Of a stretch of 10,704 nt of DNA, positions 1 to 9,013 are shown piece after piece; position 1 is the stretch's first letter; each line of letters starts with the position of its first letter. The stretch lies in contig JBBSLC010000104.1 in the NCBI GenBank assembly GCA_038255685.1, positions 1-10,704 of the forward strand. The letters run 5' to 3'. The stretch is from CADCSY01 sp038255685 (GTDB lineage: Bacteria; Actinomycetota; Acidimicrobiia; Acidimicrobiales; CADCSY01). A program made the position numbers and the translations under genes. Below the pieces are notes generated by a model. It was not told where the DNA came from, searched no databases, and was given only the letters and a program-made list of their open reading frames with translations.

Positions 1-89
1 CGCCTTCAGCGTCCAGTACCACCCCGAAGCAGGACCAGGGCCCCACGACGCCCAGTACCTCTTCGCCGAGTTCGAGGAGCTGATGCGCC

Positions 90-100
<11 letters not shown>
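1..100 (+). CDS. carA: Carbamoyl-phosphate synthase small subunit, 3' end only
   Basis: This is the last 33 codons of the glutamine amidotransferase subunit of carbamoyl-phosphate synthase, read in frame from base 2 to the TAG at 98-100. The visible peptide contains VQYHPEAGPGPHDA followed by a short helix ending in EELMRRAS. In class I amidotransferases the His and Glu of the HPE motif complete the catalytic triad that releases ammonia from glutamine; the nucleophilic Cys lies upstream, outside the window. The ammonia is channelled to CarB, whose gene starts inside this one: the two overlap by 11 bases in different frames, so their translation is probably coupled. The identification rests on the C-terminal motif and on the neighbouring carB. 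Confidence 0.93.
74..79 (+). promoter_or_regulatory. Ribosome binding site of carB
   Basis: GAGGAG lies inside the carA coding sequence, ten bases before the GTG at position 90. It supports that GTG as the carB start and fits translational coupling across the overlap. Confidence 0.6.
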
Positions 101-3422
<3,322 letters not shown>

Positions 3423-3427
3423 TCACC

Positions 3428-3433
3428 AGGTGG
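3428..3433 (+). promoter_or_regulatory. Ribosome binding site deciding the pyrD start
   Basis: AGGTGG lies eight bases before the GTG at 3442. The earlier in-frame GTG codons at 3397 and 3430 have no comparable motif at a useful distance, so 3442 is the preferred start. Confidence 0.5.
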
Positions 3434-3441
3434 TCCGCCAC

Positions 3442-4512
3442 GTGAGGTTGCGTCGTCGGCCCGACGCAGCGGAGCCGGTCGACCTGTCCACCCGGGTGGG
3501 GTCCGTGCAGCTCCCCAACCCGGTGCTGCTCGCATCGGGGACCGCAGGCCACGGCGCCGAGCTGGCGCCCTACCTCGACCTGTCCGCCCTCGGGGCCGTC
3601 GTCGTGAAGTCGCTCCTGGCCGGGCCGTGGCCGGGCAACCCCGCGCCCAGAGTGCACGAGACGTCGGCGGGGATGCTCAACAGCGTGGGGCTGCAAGGTC
3701 CGGGTGTCGCCGTCTGGCTCGAGGACGAGCTCCCCGAGCTGCTCGACACAGGGGCTCGCGTCGTGGCATCCATCTGGGGCCGCACGGTGCAGGACTACGC
3801 CGATGCCGCCGGGCTCCTGGCAGACGCACCGCTTGGGGTCGTCGCGGTGGAGGTGAACGTGAGCTGCCCGAACGTGGAGGACCGGCGGCGCATGTTCGCC
3901 CACTCGCCGACGAGCACGGAGGAGGTGCTCGCGGCCACCGCAGCGTGCGGCCGTCCTCGCTGGGCCAAGCTGAGCCCGAACGTCACCGACCTCGTCGAGA
4001 TCGCCGATGCCGCCCGACGCGGTGGCGCCGAGGCCGTCACCCTCGTCAACACCGTCATGGGGATGGCCATCGACCCGGCGACCCGGACGTACCGCCTCGG
4101 CGCGGGTGGGGGAGGGCTCTCGGGCGCCGCCATCCACCCGGTCGCCGTCCGGGCCGTGCACGACGTCGCCGCTGCGCTGCCCGACCTGCCGATCATCGGG
4201 GTGGGGGGCGTCACCGACGGGATGAGCGCCATCGAGCTGCTGCTCGCCGGGGCGTCGGCGGTGCAGGTCGGGACGGCGACCTTCGCCGATCCACGCGCCG
4301 CGGCGGCCGTGCTGGCAGGGTTGGCGCGCTGGTGCGCCACTGAGCACGTCGCTGCCGTGGCCGACCTCGTCGGCGCCGTCCACGGTCGAGGGCCAGCCCA
4401 GGGTCGAGACGGGCAGCAACGAGGCGTGCAGGATCGGGACGGCCAGGCGCCAGAGCAAGGCGGGTCAGTGCAAGGTGAGTCAGCGCACGGCGAGGACGAG
4501 GAGCCACGATGA
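3442..4512 (+). CDS. pyrD: Dihydroorotate dehydrogenase, class 1B type
   Basis: PyrD oxidises dihydroorotate to orotate with bound FMN, the fourth step of UMP synthesis. Family features in order are NPVLLASGTAGHG near the N-terminus, Lys56 in VVVKSLL, GNPAPR, the substrate-loop segment GMLNSVGLQGPG, NVSCPNV with the class 1 catalytic Cys142, the class 1B-like LVNTVMGMAIDPATR, and the phosphate-binding GVGGV and GTATF near the end. The core ends near residue 315. A 41-residue polar tail rich in G, Q, D, E and R follows, giving 356 residues against about 310 for Bacillus PyrD. The start at GTG 3442 follows an AGGTGG; starts at 3397 or 3430 would add 15 or 4 residues with no family match. The stop overlaps the pyrF start as ATGA. 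Class 1B enzymes normally work with the PyrK iron-sulfur flavoprotein, and no pyrK is adjacent. Confidence 0.94.
   Translation: MRLRRRPDAAEPVDLSTRVGSVQLPNPVLLASGTAGHGAELAPYLDLSALGAVVVKSLLAGPWPGNPAPRVHETSAGMLNSVGLQGPGVAVWLEDELPELLDTGARVVASIWGRTVQDYADAAGLLADAPLGVVAVEVNVSCPNVEDRRRMFAHSPTSTEEVLAATAACGRPRWAKLSPNVTDLVEIADAARRGGAEAVTLVNTVMGMAIDPATRTYRLGAGGGGLSGAAIHPVAVRAVHDVAAALPDLPIIGVGGVTDGMSAIELLLAGASAVQVGTATFADPRAAAAVLAGLARWCATEHVAAVADLVGAVHGRGPAQGRDGQQRGVQDRDGQAPEQGGSVQGESAHGEDEEPR
4455..4484 (+). repeat. Imperfect tandem repeat, two 15-base units, in the pyrD tail
   Basis: Two adjacent units, GCAAGGCGGGTCAGT and GCAAGGTGAGTCAGC, match at 12 of 15 positions. A third, weaker unit follows at 4485-4499. 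In the pyrD frame they encode the five-residue period seen in EQGGS-VQGES-AHGED, so the tail probably grew by in-frame duplication. Confidence 0.6.
4498..4503 (+). promoter_or_regulatory. Ribosome binding site of pyrF
   Basis: GAGGAG lies five bases before the ATG at 4509, inside the last codons of pyrD. It supports the ATG as the pyrF start and hence the reality of the N-terminal extension. Confidence 0.6.
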
Positions 4513-5273
4513 GCGACACCGAAGAGCAGAGCGGCGACGAGCAGGTTGGCAGCGACGAGCAGGCACAGGTCGCTGCGACGGGCGCCGAGCCGTGGCCGGG
4601 ACGCGGGCAGCTCGCCCTGGCGCTCGACGTCGACGACCTCGTCCTCGCCCACCGCCTGGCGCGGGAGCTGCACCCGTGGTTCGGCGTCGCCAAGGTCGGC
4701 CTCGAGCTCTACAGCGCTGCGGGGCCCGATGCGGTCACCAGCCTCGTCGACCTCGGCTACGACGTGTTCCTCGACCTCAAGCTCCACGACATCCCGACCA
4801 CGGTCGGTCGGGCCGCAACGGTGGTCGGCGGCCTCGGGGTCCGCTACCTGACGCTCCACGCGCACGGCGGGGTGGCCATGCTCCGTGCCGGCGTCGACGG
4901 CCTCGCGGAGGGCGCAGCACGAGCAGATGAGCCGTCGCCCACCGCGCTCGCCGTCACCGTCCTCACGAGCGACCGCGATGCCCCGCCCCACATCGTCCCC
5001 AAGCGCGTGCAGCTCGCGCTCGAGGCCGGCTGCGGTGGCCTCATCTGCGGTGCACCGGACGTCAAGGAGGTCAGGACCCTGGCGCCCCGCCTGAAGGTCG
5101 TCGTGCCAGGGACGAGGACTGCCGGCGCCGACACCCACGACCAGGCCCGCACCGACACGCCCGCGGCGGCGCTGCGTGCCGGTGCCGCCCTGCTCGTGAT
5201 CGGCAGGGAGGTCACCGCCGCGGCCGACCCGCGAGCGGCGGCGCAGGCGCTCGTGACTGCGCTCGACGCCTGA
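4509..5273 (+). CDS. pyrF: Orotidine 5'-phosphate decarboxylase, type 1
   Basis: PyrF decarboxylates OMP to UMP, the last step of de novo pyrimidine synthesis, in the cytosol. The protein has 254 residues. The core begins near residue 34 with LALALDVDD (Asp40 on the first strand), then KVGLELY (Lys62) and the catalytic DLKLHDIP with Asp89, Lys91 and Asp94. VPGTR and IGREVT (Arg233, probably phosphate-binding) follow. All these positions are the E. coli numbers plus 18, so the extra length is a tail of about 18 residues rich in D, E, Q and S before the family start. The ATG overlaps the pyrD stop as ATGA and has a GAGGAG five bases upstream; no later start codon precedes the core. Mycobacterium tuberculosis has a type 2 enzyme (DAKRGDI motif) at this place in the cluster, so this type 1 form is a difference. 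Confidence 0.96.
   Translation: MSDTEEQSGDEQVGSDEQAQVAATGAEPWPGRGQLALALDVDDLVLAHRLARELHPWFGVAKVGLELYSAAGPDAVTSLVDLGYDVFLDLKLHDIPTTVGRAATVVGGLGVRYLTLHAHGGVAMLRAGVDGLAEGAARADEPSPTALAVTVLTSDRDAPPHIVPKRVQLALEAGCGGLICGAPDVKEVRTLAPRLKVVVPGTRTAGADTHDQARTDTPAAALRAGAALLVIGREVTAAADPRAAAQALVTALDA
4534..4563 (+). repeat. Perfect 12-base direct repeat, 18-base period, at the pyrF 5' end
   Basis: GCGACGAGCAGG occurs at 4534-4545 and again at 4552-4563. In frame it gives the repeated GDEQ/SDEQ of the PyrF N-terminal tail. With the repeats at the end of pyrD it makes the gene junction a repeat-rich patch. Confidence 0.65.
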
Positions 5274-5289
5274 TCGGATCGCCCGGCGC

Positions 5290-5295
5290 TATGGT
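5290..5295 (+). promoter_or_regulatory. -10 element of a probable leaderless mihF promoter
   Basis: TATGGT matches the actinobacterial TANNNT -10 consensus and ends seven bases before the ATG at 5303, so transcription would start at or next to the start codon. No Shine-Dalgarno sequence precedes that ATG, which fits leaderless translation. The in-frame ATG at 5291 lies inside this hexamer and is therefore an unlikely start. I see no convincing -35 box. The rpoZ start has the same arrangement and spacing. Confidence 0.5.
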
Positions 5296-5302
5296 GCCGC
5301 CC

Positions 5303-5620
5303 ATGCCGCTCCCGCCCCAGCTCTCCCCGGAACAGCGCGAGGCAGCGCTGGCCAAGGCAGCCGTCGCCCGTCGCGAGCGTGCCGAGCTGAAGGAGAAGCT
5401 CAAGATGGGCTCCACCAACCTCCGAGAGCTCTTCGAGCAGGCCGAGACGGACGAGATCGTGGGCAAGATGAAGGTCCTCGCCGTGCTCGAGTCGCTGCCC
5501 GGGCTCGGCAAGGTCAAAGCCCGTCGGCTCATGGACGAGGTCGGCATCAGCGAGGCCCGACGGGTGCAGGGACTCGGACGCAACCAGCGCGACAAGCTGC
5601 TGGCCGCCTTCCCCGGCTAG
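5303..5620 (+). CDS. mihF: Actinobacterial integration host factor (mIHF)
   Basis: mIHF is a small nucleoid-associated DNA-binding protein confined to Actinobacteria. It binds and compacts DNA, was found as the mycobacteriophage L5 integration host factor, and is unrelated in fold to E. coli IHF. The 105-residue product has the family pattern: LSPEQREAALAKAAVARRERAELKEKL as a basic N-terminal helix (shown here from residue 7 to 33), TNLRELF near 38-44, DEIVGKMKV at 50-58, then the helix-two-turn-helix part with LPGLGKVKARRLM at 65-77 and GLGRNQRDKLL at 90-100. The ATG at 5303 aligns with the usual MALPQLT-type start; the ATG twelve bases earlier sits in the putative -10 box. The gene follows pyrF by 29 bases and shares its reading frame with gmk, separated by one TAG. 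Confidence 0.95.
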   Translation: MPLPPQLSPEQREAALAKAAVARRERAELKEKLKMGSTNLRELFEQAETDEIVGKMKVLAVLESLPGLGKVKARRLMDEVGISEARRVQGLGRNQRDKLLAAFPG

Positions 5621-5624
5621 GCGG
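5619..5624 (+). promoter_or_regulatory. Ribosome binding site supporting the CTG start of gmk
   Basis: AGGCGG overlaps the mihF stop codon and lies eight bases before the CTG at 5633. It differs from the AGGAGG ideal at one position. It is the only such motif near the start of the gmk coding region. Confidence 0.45.
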
Positions 5625-5632
5625 GCCGAGCC

Positions 5633-6166
5633 CTGATCGTCGTCATCTCCGGCCCTGGCGGGGTCGGCAAGGGAACCGTCGTCCAGCGCCTCCTCGCCGA
5701 TGACCCTCGCCTCTGGTTGAGCCGGTCGTGGACGACCCGCGCGCGCCGGCCGCACGAGGACGACGAGGCCTACGTCTTCGTCGATCGCGAGACCTTCGAG
5801 GCCAAGGTGGCCGAGGACGGCTTCCTTGAGCATGCCGAGTTCCTCGGGAACCTCTACGGGACCCCGGTGCCAGAAGCGGAGCCCGGTCACGACGTCCTGC
5901 TCGAGATCGAGGTGCAGGGCGCCCGCCAGGTCCACGAGCTCGAGCCGGGCGCGCTCCTGATCTTCATCACGCCCCCCTCGCCCGAGGAGCAGGAGCGGCG
6001 ACTCCGGGGTCGAGGTGACCCCGAGGAGATCGTGGCCAAGCGCTTGGCCAAGGCGGCCGAAGAGGCCGGTGCTGCAGCCGAGCTCGGCGCTCGCACCGTC
6101 GTGAACGACGACCTGGACGCCTGCGTCGCCGAGGTCGCGGCCCTGATCGAGTCAGCGCGCCGCTGA
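5633..6166 (+). CDS. gmk: Guanylate kinase, probable CTG start
   Basis: Gmk phosphorylates GMP to GDP with ATP in purine salvage and synthesis. From CTG 5633 the protein has 177 residues, shorter than the usual 190-210. It shows the P-loop GPGGVGKG (7-14), the GMP-binding SRSWTTRARRP (30-40) with Glu42 and Tyr47, FLEHAEFLGNLYGT, the core strand LLEIEVQGARQV, the lid RRLRGRGDPEEIVAKRL and the closing VVNDD. Between the mihF TAG at 5618-5620 and the P-loop this frame has no ATG, GTG or TTG. The first is TTG 5717, which would delete the ATP site. CTG 5633 has an AGGCGG eight bases upstream and gives the family start LIVVISGP, so it is chosen; read-through of TAG from mihF is an alternative. The loop after YGT is about four residues shorter than in E. 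coli. Confidence 0.88.
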   Translation: MIVVISGPGGVGKGTVVQRLLADDPRLWLSRSWTTRARRPHEDDEAYVFVDRETFEAKVAEDGFLEHAEFLGNLYGTPVPEAEPGHDVLLEIEVQGARQVHELEPGALLIFITPPSPEEQERRLRGRGDPEEIVAKRLAKAAEEAGAAAELGARTVVNDDLDACVAEVAALIESARR

Positions 6167-6172
6167 CCACGA

Positions 6173-6207
6173 CCGACCTGACGGTCGAAGACGACCGCAG
6201 CGGTCGG
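6173..6207. other. Two adjacent hairpins between gmk and rpoZ
   Basis: The 92-base gmk-rpoZ gap holds two inverted repeats in a row: CGACC-TGAC-GGTCG at 6174-6187 and CGACCG-CAG-CGGTCG at 6192-6206. The outer arms CCGACC (6173-6178) and GGTCGG (6202-6207) can also pair, giving a mutually exclusive structure. There is no T-run, so an ordinary intrinsic terminator is not shown. It could end gmk transcripts in the GC-rich actinobacterial style, or be a binding site upstream of the rpoZ promoter. Confidence 0.45.
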
Positions 6208-6245
6208 ATCAAGCCGCCAGTTCGGGATCGGTCAGGCGCCGCTGG

Positions 6246-6251
6246 TAGCCT
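6246..6251 (+). promoter_or_regulatory. -10 element of a probable leaderless rpoZ promoter
   Basis: TAGCCT fits TANNNT and is followed by exactly seven bases and then the ATG at 6259, the same geometry as at mihF. This would put the transcript start at the start codon. The AGGA just before the ATG is too close to act as a Shine-Dalgarno site. No clear -35 box is visible; GATCGG occurs 14 bases before this hexamer and 12 before the mihF one, which may be chance. Confidence 0.45.
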
Positions 6252-6258
6252 CCAGGAC

Positions 6259-6585
6259 ATGCCGCGCCGCCAGGACACGATGATGAACCCGACGATCGAG
6301 ACGCTCCTCGAGCGGGTCGACTCCAAGTTCACGCTCGTGAGCCTCGCCTCGCGCCGGGCCCGCCAGGTCAACAGCTACTTCAACCAGCTCGGCGAGGGCC
6401 TCGGCTCGATCGTGCCGCCGCAGGTCGCATCGACGGCTCGCAAGCCGCTGTCGATCGCCTTCGAGGAGATCGCTGCGGACAAGATCACCTACACCAGGCC
6501 CGACCCCGCACTCGAGGGCCTGGACGCCGAGGGTGACGGCGTCGAGCTGGTCGAGGCCGGGTCCGAGCCCGACCCCGCCTCCTAG
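6259..6585 (+). CDS. rpoZ: DNA-directed RNA polymerase omega subunit
   Basis: Omega is the small subunit that helps fold and hold the beta' subunit in RNA polymerase. The 108-residue protein has the family core: IETLLERVDSKFTLVSLASR (13-32), RARQVNSYFNQLGEG (the Arg-Ala-Arg-Gln-[IV]-Asn signature, 33 onward) and KPLSIAFEEIAADKI near 81-95, followed by a short acidic tail. The length is typical for actinobacterial omega (about 90-110). The ATG at 6259 is preferred over the ATG pair at 6280/6283 because a -10 hexamer sits seven bases before it. The gene follows gmk after a hairpin-bearing 92-base gap and precedes coaBC by 13 bases. It is the first gene of a probable rpoZ-coaBC-metK transcript. 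Confidence 0.95.
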   Translation: MPRRQDTMMNPTIETLLERVDSKFTLVSLASRRARQVNSYFNQLGEGLGSIVPPQVASTARKPLSIAFEEIAADKITYTRPDPALEGLDAEGDGVELVEAGSEPDPAS

Positions 6586-6598
6586 AGCTCCGAACGCC

Positions 6599-7801
6599 GT
6601 GCTCGCCGGGCGCGCCGTCGTCCTCGGCGTCTCCGGTGGCGTTGCCGCCTACAAGGCGGTCGAGGTCTGCCGACGCCTCATGGACGCCGGCGCCGTCGTG
6701 CGCCCGGTGCTGACGGCCGACGCCCAGCGCTTCGTCGGCGCCCACACCTTCTCTGCGCTGGCCACCGAGCCCGCCCGCACGAGCATGTGGGACAGCCCCG
6801 AACCGAGCCCGCACACGTTCCTCGGCCAGGGTGCCGATCTGGTGGTCGTGGCCCCCGCCACCGCCCGAGTGCTCGCCGCCTACGCCATCGGCCTCTCCGA
6901 CGACCTGCTCGTCGCCACGCTCCTCGCCACCCGGGCACCCGTCGTCGTCTGCCCCGCCATGCACACCGAGATGTGGGAGCAGCCCGCCGTGCAGGCCAAC
7001 GTCGCCCTCCTGCGGGAGCGGGGGGTGCACGTGGTCGAGCCAGGTGTCGGCCACCTCGCCGGCGGCGACGTCGGTGCTGGGCGTCTGGCCGAGCCTGTCG
7101 ACATCGTCGCCGCCTGCGAGCAGGTCCTCTCGACGGCGGCGGCCGGGCGCGACCTCGCCGGCCTCCGGGTGCTCGTCACCGCCGGCGGGACCCGCGAGCC
7201 GATCGACGCGGTGCGGGTCATCACGAACCGCTCGTCCGGCAAGCAGGGCTACGCCCTCGCCGAGGAGGCGCACGCCAGGGGAGCGGTCGTCACCCTGGTG
7301 ACATCTGTCGACCGGCCGCTGTCGCCTGGCATCGAGGTCGTGCGAGCGGAGACGGTCGAGGAGATGCAGGCCGCGGTCATGCCCCGTGCGCCGCTGACCG
7401 ATGTGATCATCCAGGCTGCCGCCATCAGCGACTTCCGGCCCAAGGCGCCGTCGCACCGCAAGATCAAGAAGGACGAGGGCCCGCCCGAGATCGTGCTCGA
7501 GCCCACCCACGACTTCTCCGTCGACCTCGGCCGGGCCAAGCACGCCGGCCAGACGCTCGTCGGCTTCGCGGCGGAGACCGACGACCTCGAGGCGAACGCC
7601 CGTCGCAAGCTCGAGCGCAAGGGCCTCGACCTCATCGTCGCCAACGACGTCGCTGCGCCGGGAGCAGGCTTCGACCACGACACGAACGCGGCGGTGATCA
7701 TCGGGGCCGACGGCGTGCGCCAAGATGTACCGCTGGCGGACAAGCGGGTCGTGGCCCGAGCCGTCATCGATGCCGTCCTACGAACCCGGAGCACCACGTG
7801 A
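6599..7801 (+). CDS. coaBC: Bifunctional phosphopantothenoylcysteine decarboxylase / phosphopantothenate-cysteine ligase
   Basis: CoaBC (Dfp) joins cysteine to 4'-phosphopantothenate using CTP and decarboxylates the product, two steps of coenzyme A synthesis. The 400-residue protein has both domains. The FMN-dependent CoaC domain starts with VLGVSGGVAAYKAVEVCRRL, has His72 in PHTFLGQGADLVVVAPAT and the actinobacterial-type PAMHTEMW (PAMN in E. coli). The CoaB domain starts near 190 with VTAGGTREPID, NRSSGKQGYALA and SDFRPK, has KIKK at 288-291 (the CTP-contacting lysine region) and VGFAAET. The Cys of the E. coli ACGD substrate clamp is replaced: AGGD, with Gly155. The start is GTG 6599, which fits the family N-terminus; GTG 6533 would add 22 Pro/Ser-rich residues overlapping rpoZ. 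No good Shine-Dalgarno site is seen, so coupling to rpoZ is likely. The TGA overlaps the metK start as GTGA. Confidence 0.95.
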   Translation: MLAGRAVVLGVSGGVAAYKAVEVCRRLMDAGAVVRPVLTADAQRFVGAHTFSALATEPARTSMWDSPEPSPHTFLGQGADLVVVAPATARVLAAYAIGLSDDLLVATLLATRAPVVVCPAMHTEMWEQPAVQANVALLRERGVHVVEPGVGHLAGGDVGAGRLAEPVDIVAACEQVLSTAAAGRDLAGLRVLVTAGGTREPIDAVRVITNRSSGKQGYALAEEAHARGAVVTLVTSVDRPLSPGIEVVRAETVEEMQAAVMPRAPLTDVIIQAAAISDFRPKAPSHRKIKKDEGPPEIVLEPTHDFSVDLGRAKHAGQTLVGFAAETDDLEANARRKLERKGLDLIVANDVAAPGAGFDHDTNAAVIIGADGVRQDVPLADKRVVARAVIDAVLRTRSTT

Positions 7802-8994
7802 GCAAGCGCTACACCTTCACCTCGGAGTCCGTCACCGAGGGCCACCCCGACAAGATGGCGGACCAGATCTCCGACGCCATCCTCGACGCCATCCTCGCCG
7901 AGGACCCGATGGGGCGGGTGGCGTGCGAGACGCTGCTCACCACCGGTCTGGCGGTGGTCGCCGGCGAGATCACCACCGACGCCTACGTCGACATCCCCAA
8001 GATCGTCCGCGAGACGATCTGCCAGATCGGCTACGACCGGGAGTCGTTCGGCTTCGACGGCCACACCTGCGGCGTGATGATCAGCATCGACGAGCAGAGC
8101 CCCGACATCGCCCAGGGCGTGAACACCGCCTACGAGACCCGCACCGGCCGGTCCGGCGAGGACGAGCTGAACAGCCAGGGTGCCGGTGACCAGGGGATGA
8201 TGTTCGGCTACGCCTGCGACGAGACCGACGACCTCATGCCCCTGCCGATCTGGCTGGCCCACCGGTTCTCCCACCGCCTCGCCGAGGTCCGCAAGGCGGG
8301 GATCCTCCCGTACCTGCGCCCCGACGGGAAGACCCAGGTCACGTTCGACTACGAGGACGGCCGTCCCGTCCGCCTGAGGACGGTGCTGATCTCGACCCAG
8401 CACCAGCCCGGCCTCGACGCCGAGACGCTCATCAAGCCCGACCTCATCGAGCACGTGATCCACCCGCTGATCCCTGCAGCGTTCGCCGGCGACGAACCCG
8501 AGGTCCTCGTCAACCCGACGGGCACCTTCGAGCTCGGTGGACCCCACGCCGACACCGGCCTGACCGGGCGCAAGATCATCGTCGACACCTACGGCGGCAT
8601 GGCTCGCCACGGCGGCGGCGCCTTCTCCGGCAAGGACCCGAGCAAGGTCGACCGGTCGGCTGCCTACGCAGCGCGCTGGGTCGCCAAGCACGTCGTCGCA
8701 TCTGGTGCTGCGACCCGCTGCGAGGTGCAGGTCGCGTACGCCATCGGCGTCGCCCGTCCCGTGTCCCTGCTCGTCGAGACCTTCGGCACCGAGACGGTCG
8801 ACGTGGACGCGCTGACCAAGGCGGTGGACGAGATCTTCGACCTCCGCCCGGCAGCGATCCTGCGCGACCTCGATCTGCGCCGGCCGATCTACCGCAAGAC
8901 CGCGGCGTACGGCCACTTCGGTCGGCCCGAGAAGGACTTCACGTGGGAGCACACCACCCGCCTGGACGACCTCCGCAGCGCCCTCGGCCTCTGA
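7798..8994 (+). CDS. metK: S-adenosylmethionine synthase
   Basis: MetK makes S-adenosylmethionine from methionine and ATP in the cytosol; it is the cell's main methyl-donor source. The 398-residue protein has the usual length (about 380-410) and all signatures: FTSESVTEGHPDK with His16 and Asp18, GEITTDAYVDI, GAGDQGMMFGYA with Asp131, ISTQHQP, the P-loop-like GGGAFSGKDPSKVDRSAAY from residue 272, and YAIGVARPVS. The GTG start overlaps the coaBC stop as GTGA and follows a GGAG six bases upstream, so the two genes are probably translationally coupled. No SAM riboswitch is possible between them because there is no gap. A 19-base gap containing a hairpin separates it from priA. Confidence 0.98.
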   Translation: MSKRYTFTSESVTEGHPDKMADQISDAILDAILAEDPMGRVACETLLTTGLAVVAGEITTDAYVDIPKIVRETICQIGYDRESFGFDGHTCGVMISIDEQSPDIAQGVNTAYETRTGRSGEDELNSQGAGDQGMMFGYACDETDDLMPLPIWLAHRFSHRLAEVRKAGILPYLRPDGKTQVTFDYEDGRPVRLRTVLISTQHQPGLDAETLIKPDLIEHVIHPLIPAAFAGDEPEVLVNPTGTFELGGPHADTGLTGRKIIVDTYGGMARHGGGAFSGKDPSKVDRSAAYAARWVAKHVVASGAATRCEVQVAYAIGVARPVSLLVETFGTETVDVDALTKAVDEIFDLRPAAILRDLDLRRPIYRKTAAYGHFGRPEKDFTWEHTTRLDDLRSALGL

Positions 8995-9012
8995 CGCAGC
9001 CCACCGGCTGCG
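8995..9012. other. Perfect 7-bp hairpin filling the metK-priA gap
   Basis: CGCAGCC-CACC-GGCTGCG forms a perfect seven-base-pair stem with a four-base loop. It starts on the base after the metK TGA and ends two bases before the priA GTG, so it occupies nearly the whole gap. There is no T-run. It could end metK transcripts, protect the metK 3' end, or hide the priA start from ribosomes. Confidence 0.55.
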
Positions 9013-9013
9013 C

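Noticed and set aside
5291..5293. ATG 5291 as the mihF start
   Set aside because: It lies within the putative -10 hexamer, has no Shine-Dalgarno site, and adds four residues not matched in mIHF proteins.
5717..6166. TTG 5717 as the gmk start
   Set aside because: It would delete the P-loop GPGGVGKG that is encoded in frame just upstream, and no enzyme of this family works without it.
6787..7797. In-frame + strand extension of metK upstream through coaBC
   Set aside because: The upstream part is the out-of-frame reading of coaBC and is Arg/Pro-rich; the MetK family start coincides with GTG 7798, which has its own GGAG.
7750..7800. SAM riboswitch before metK
   Set aside because: coaBC and metK overlap by four bases, leaving no untranslated leader.
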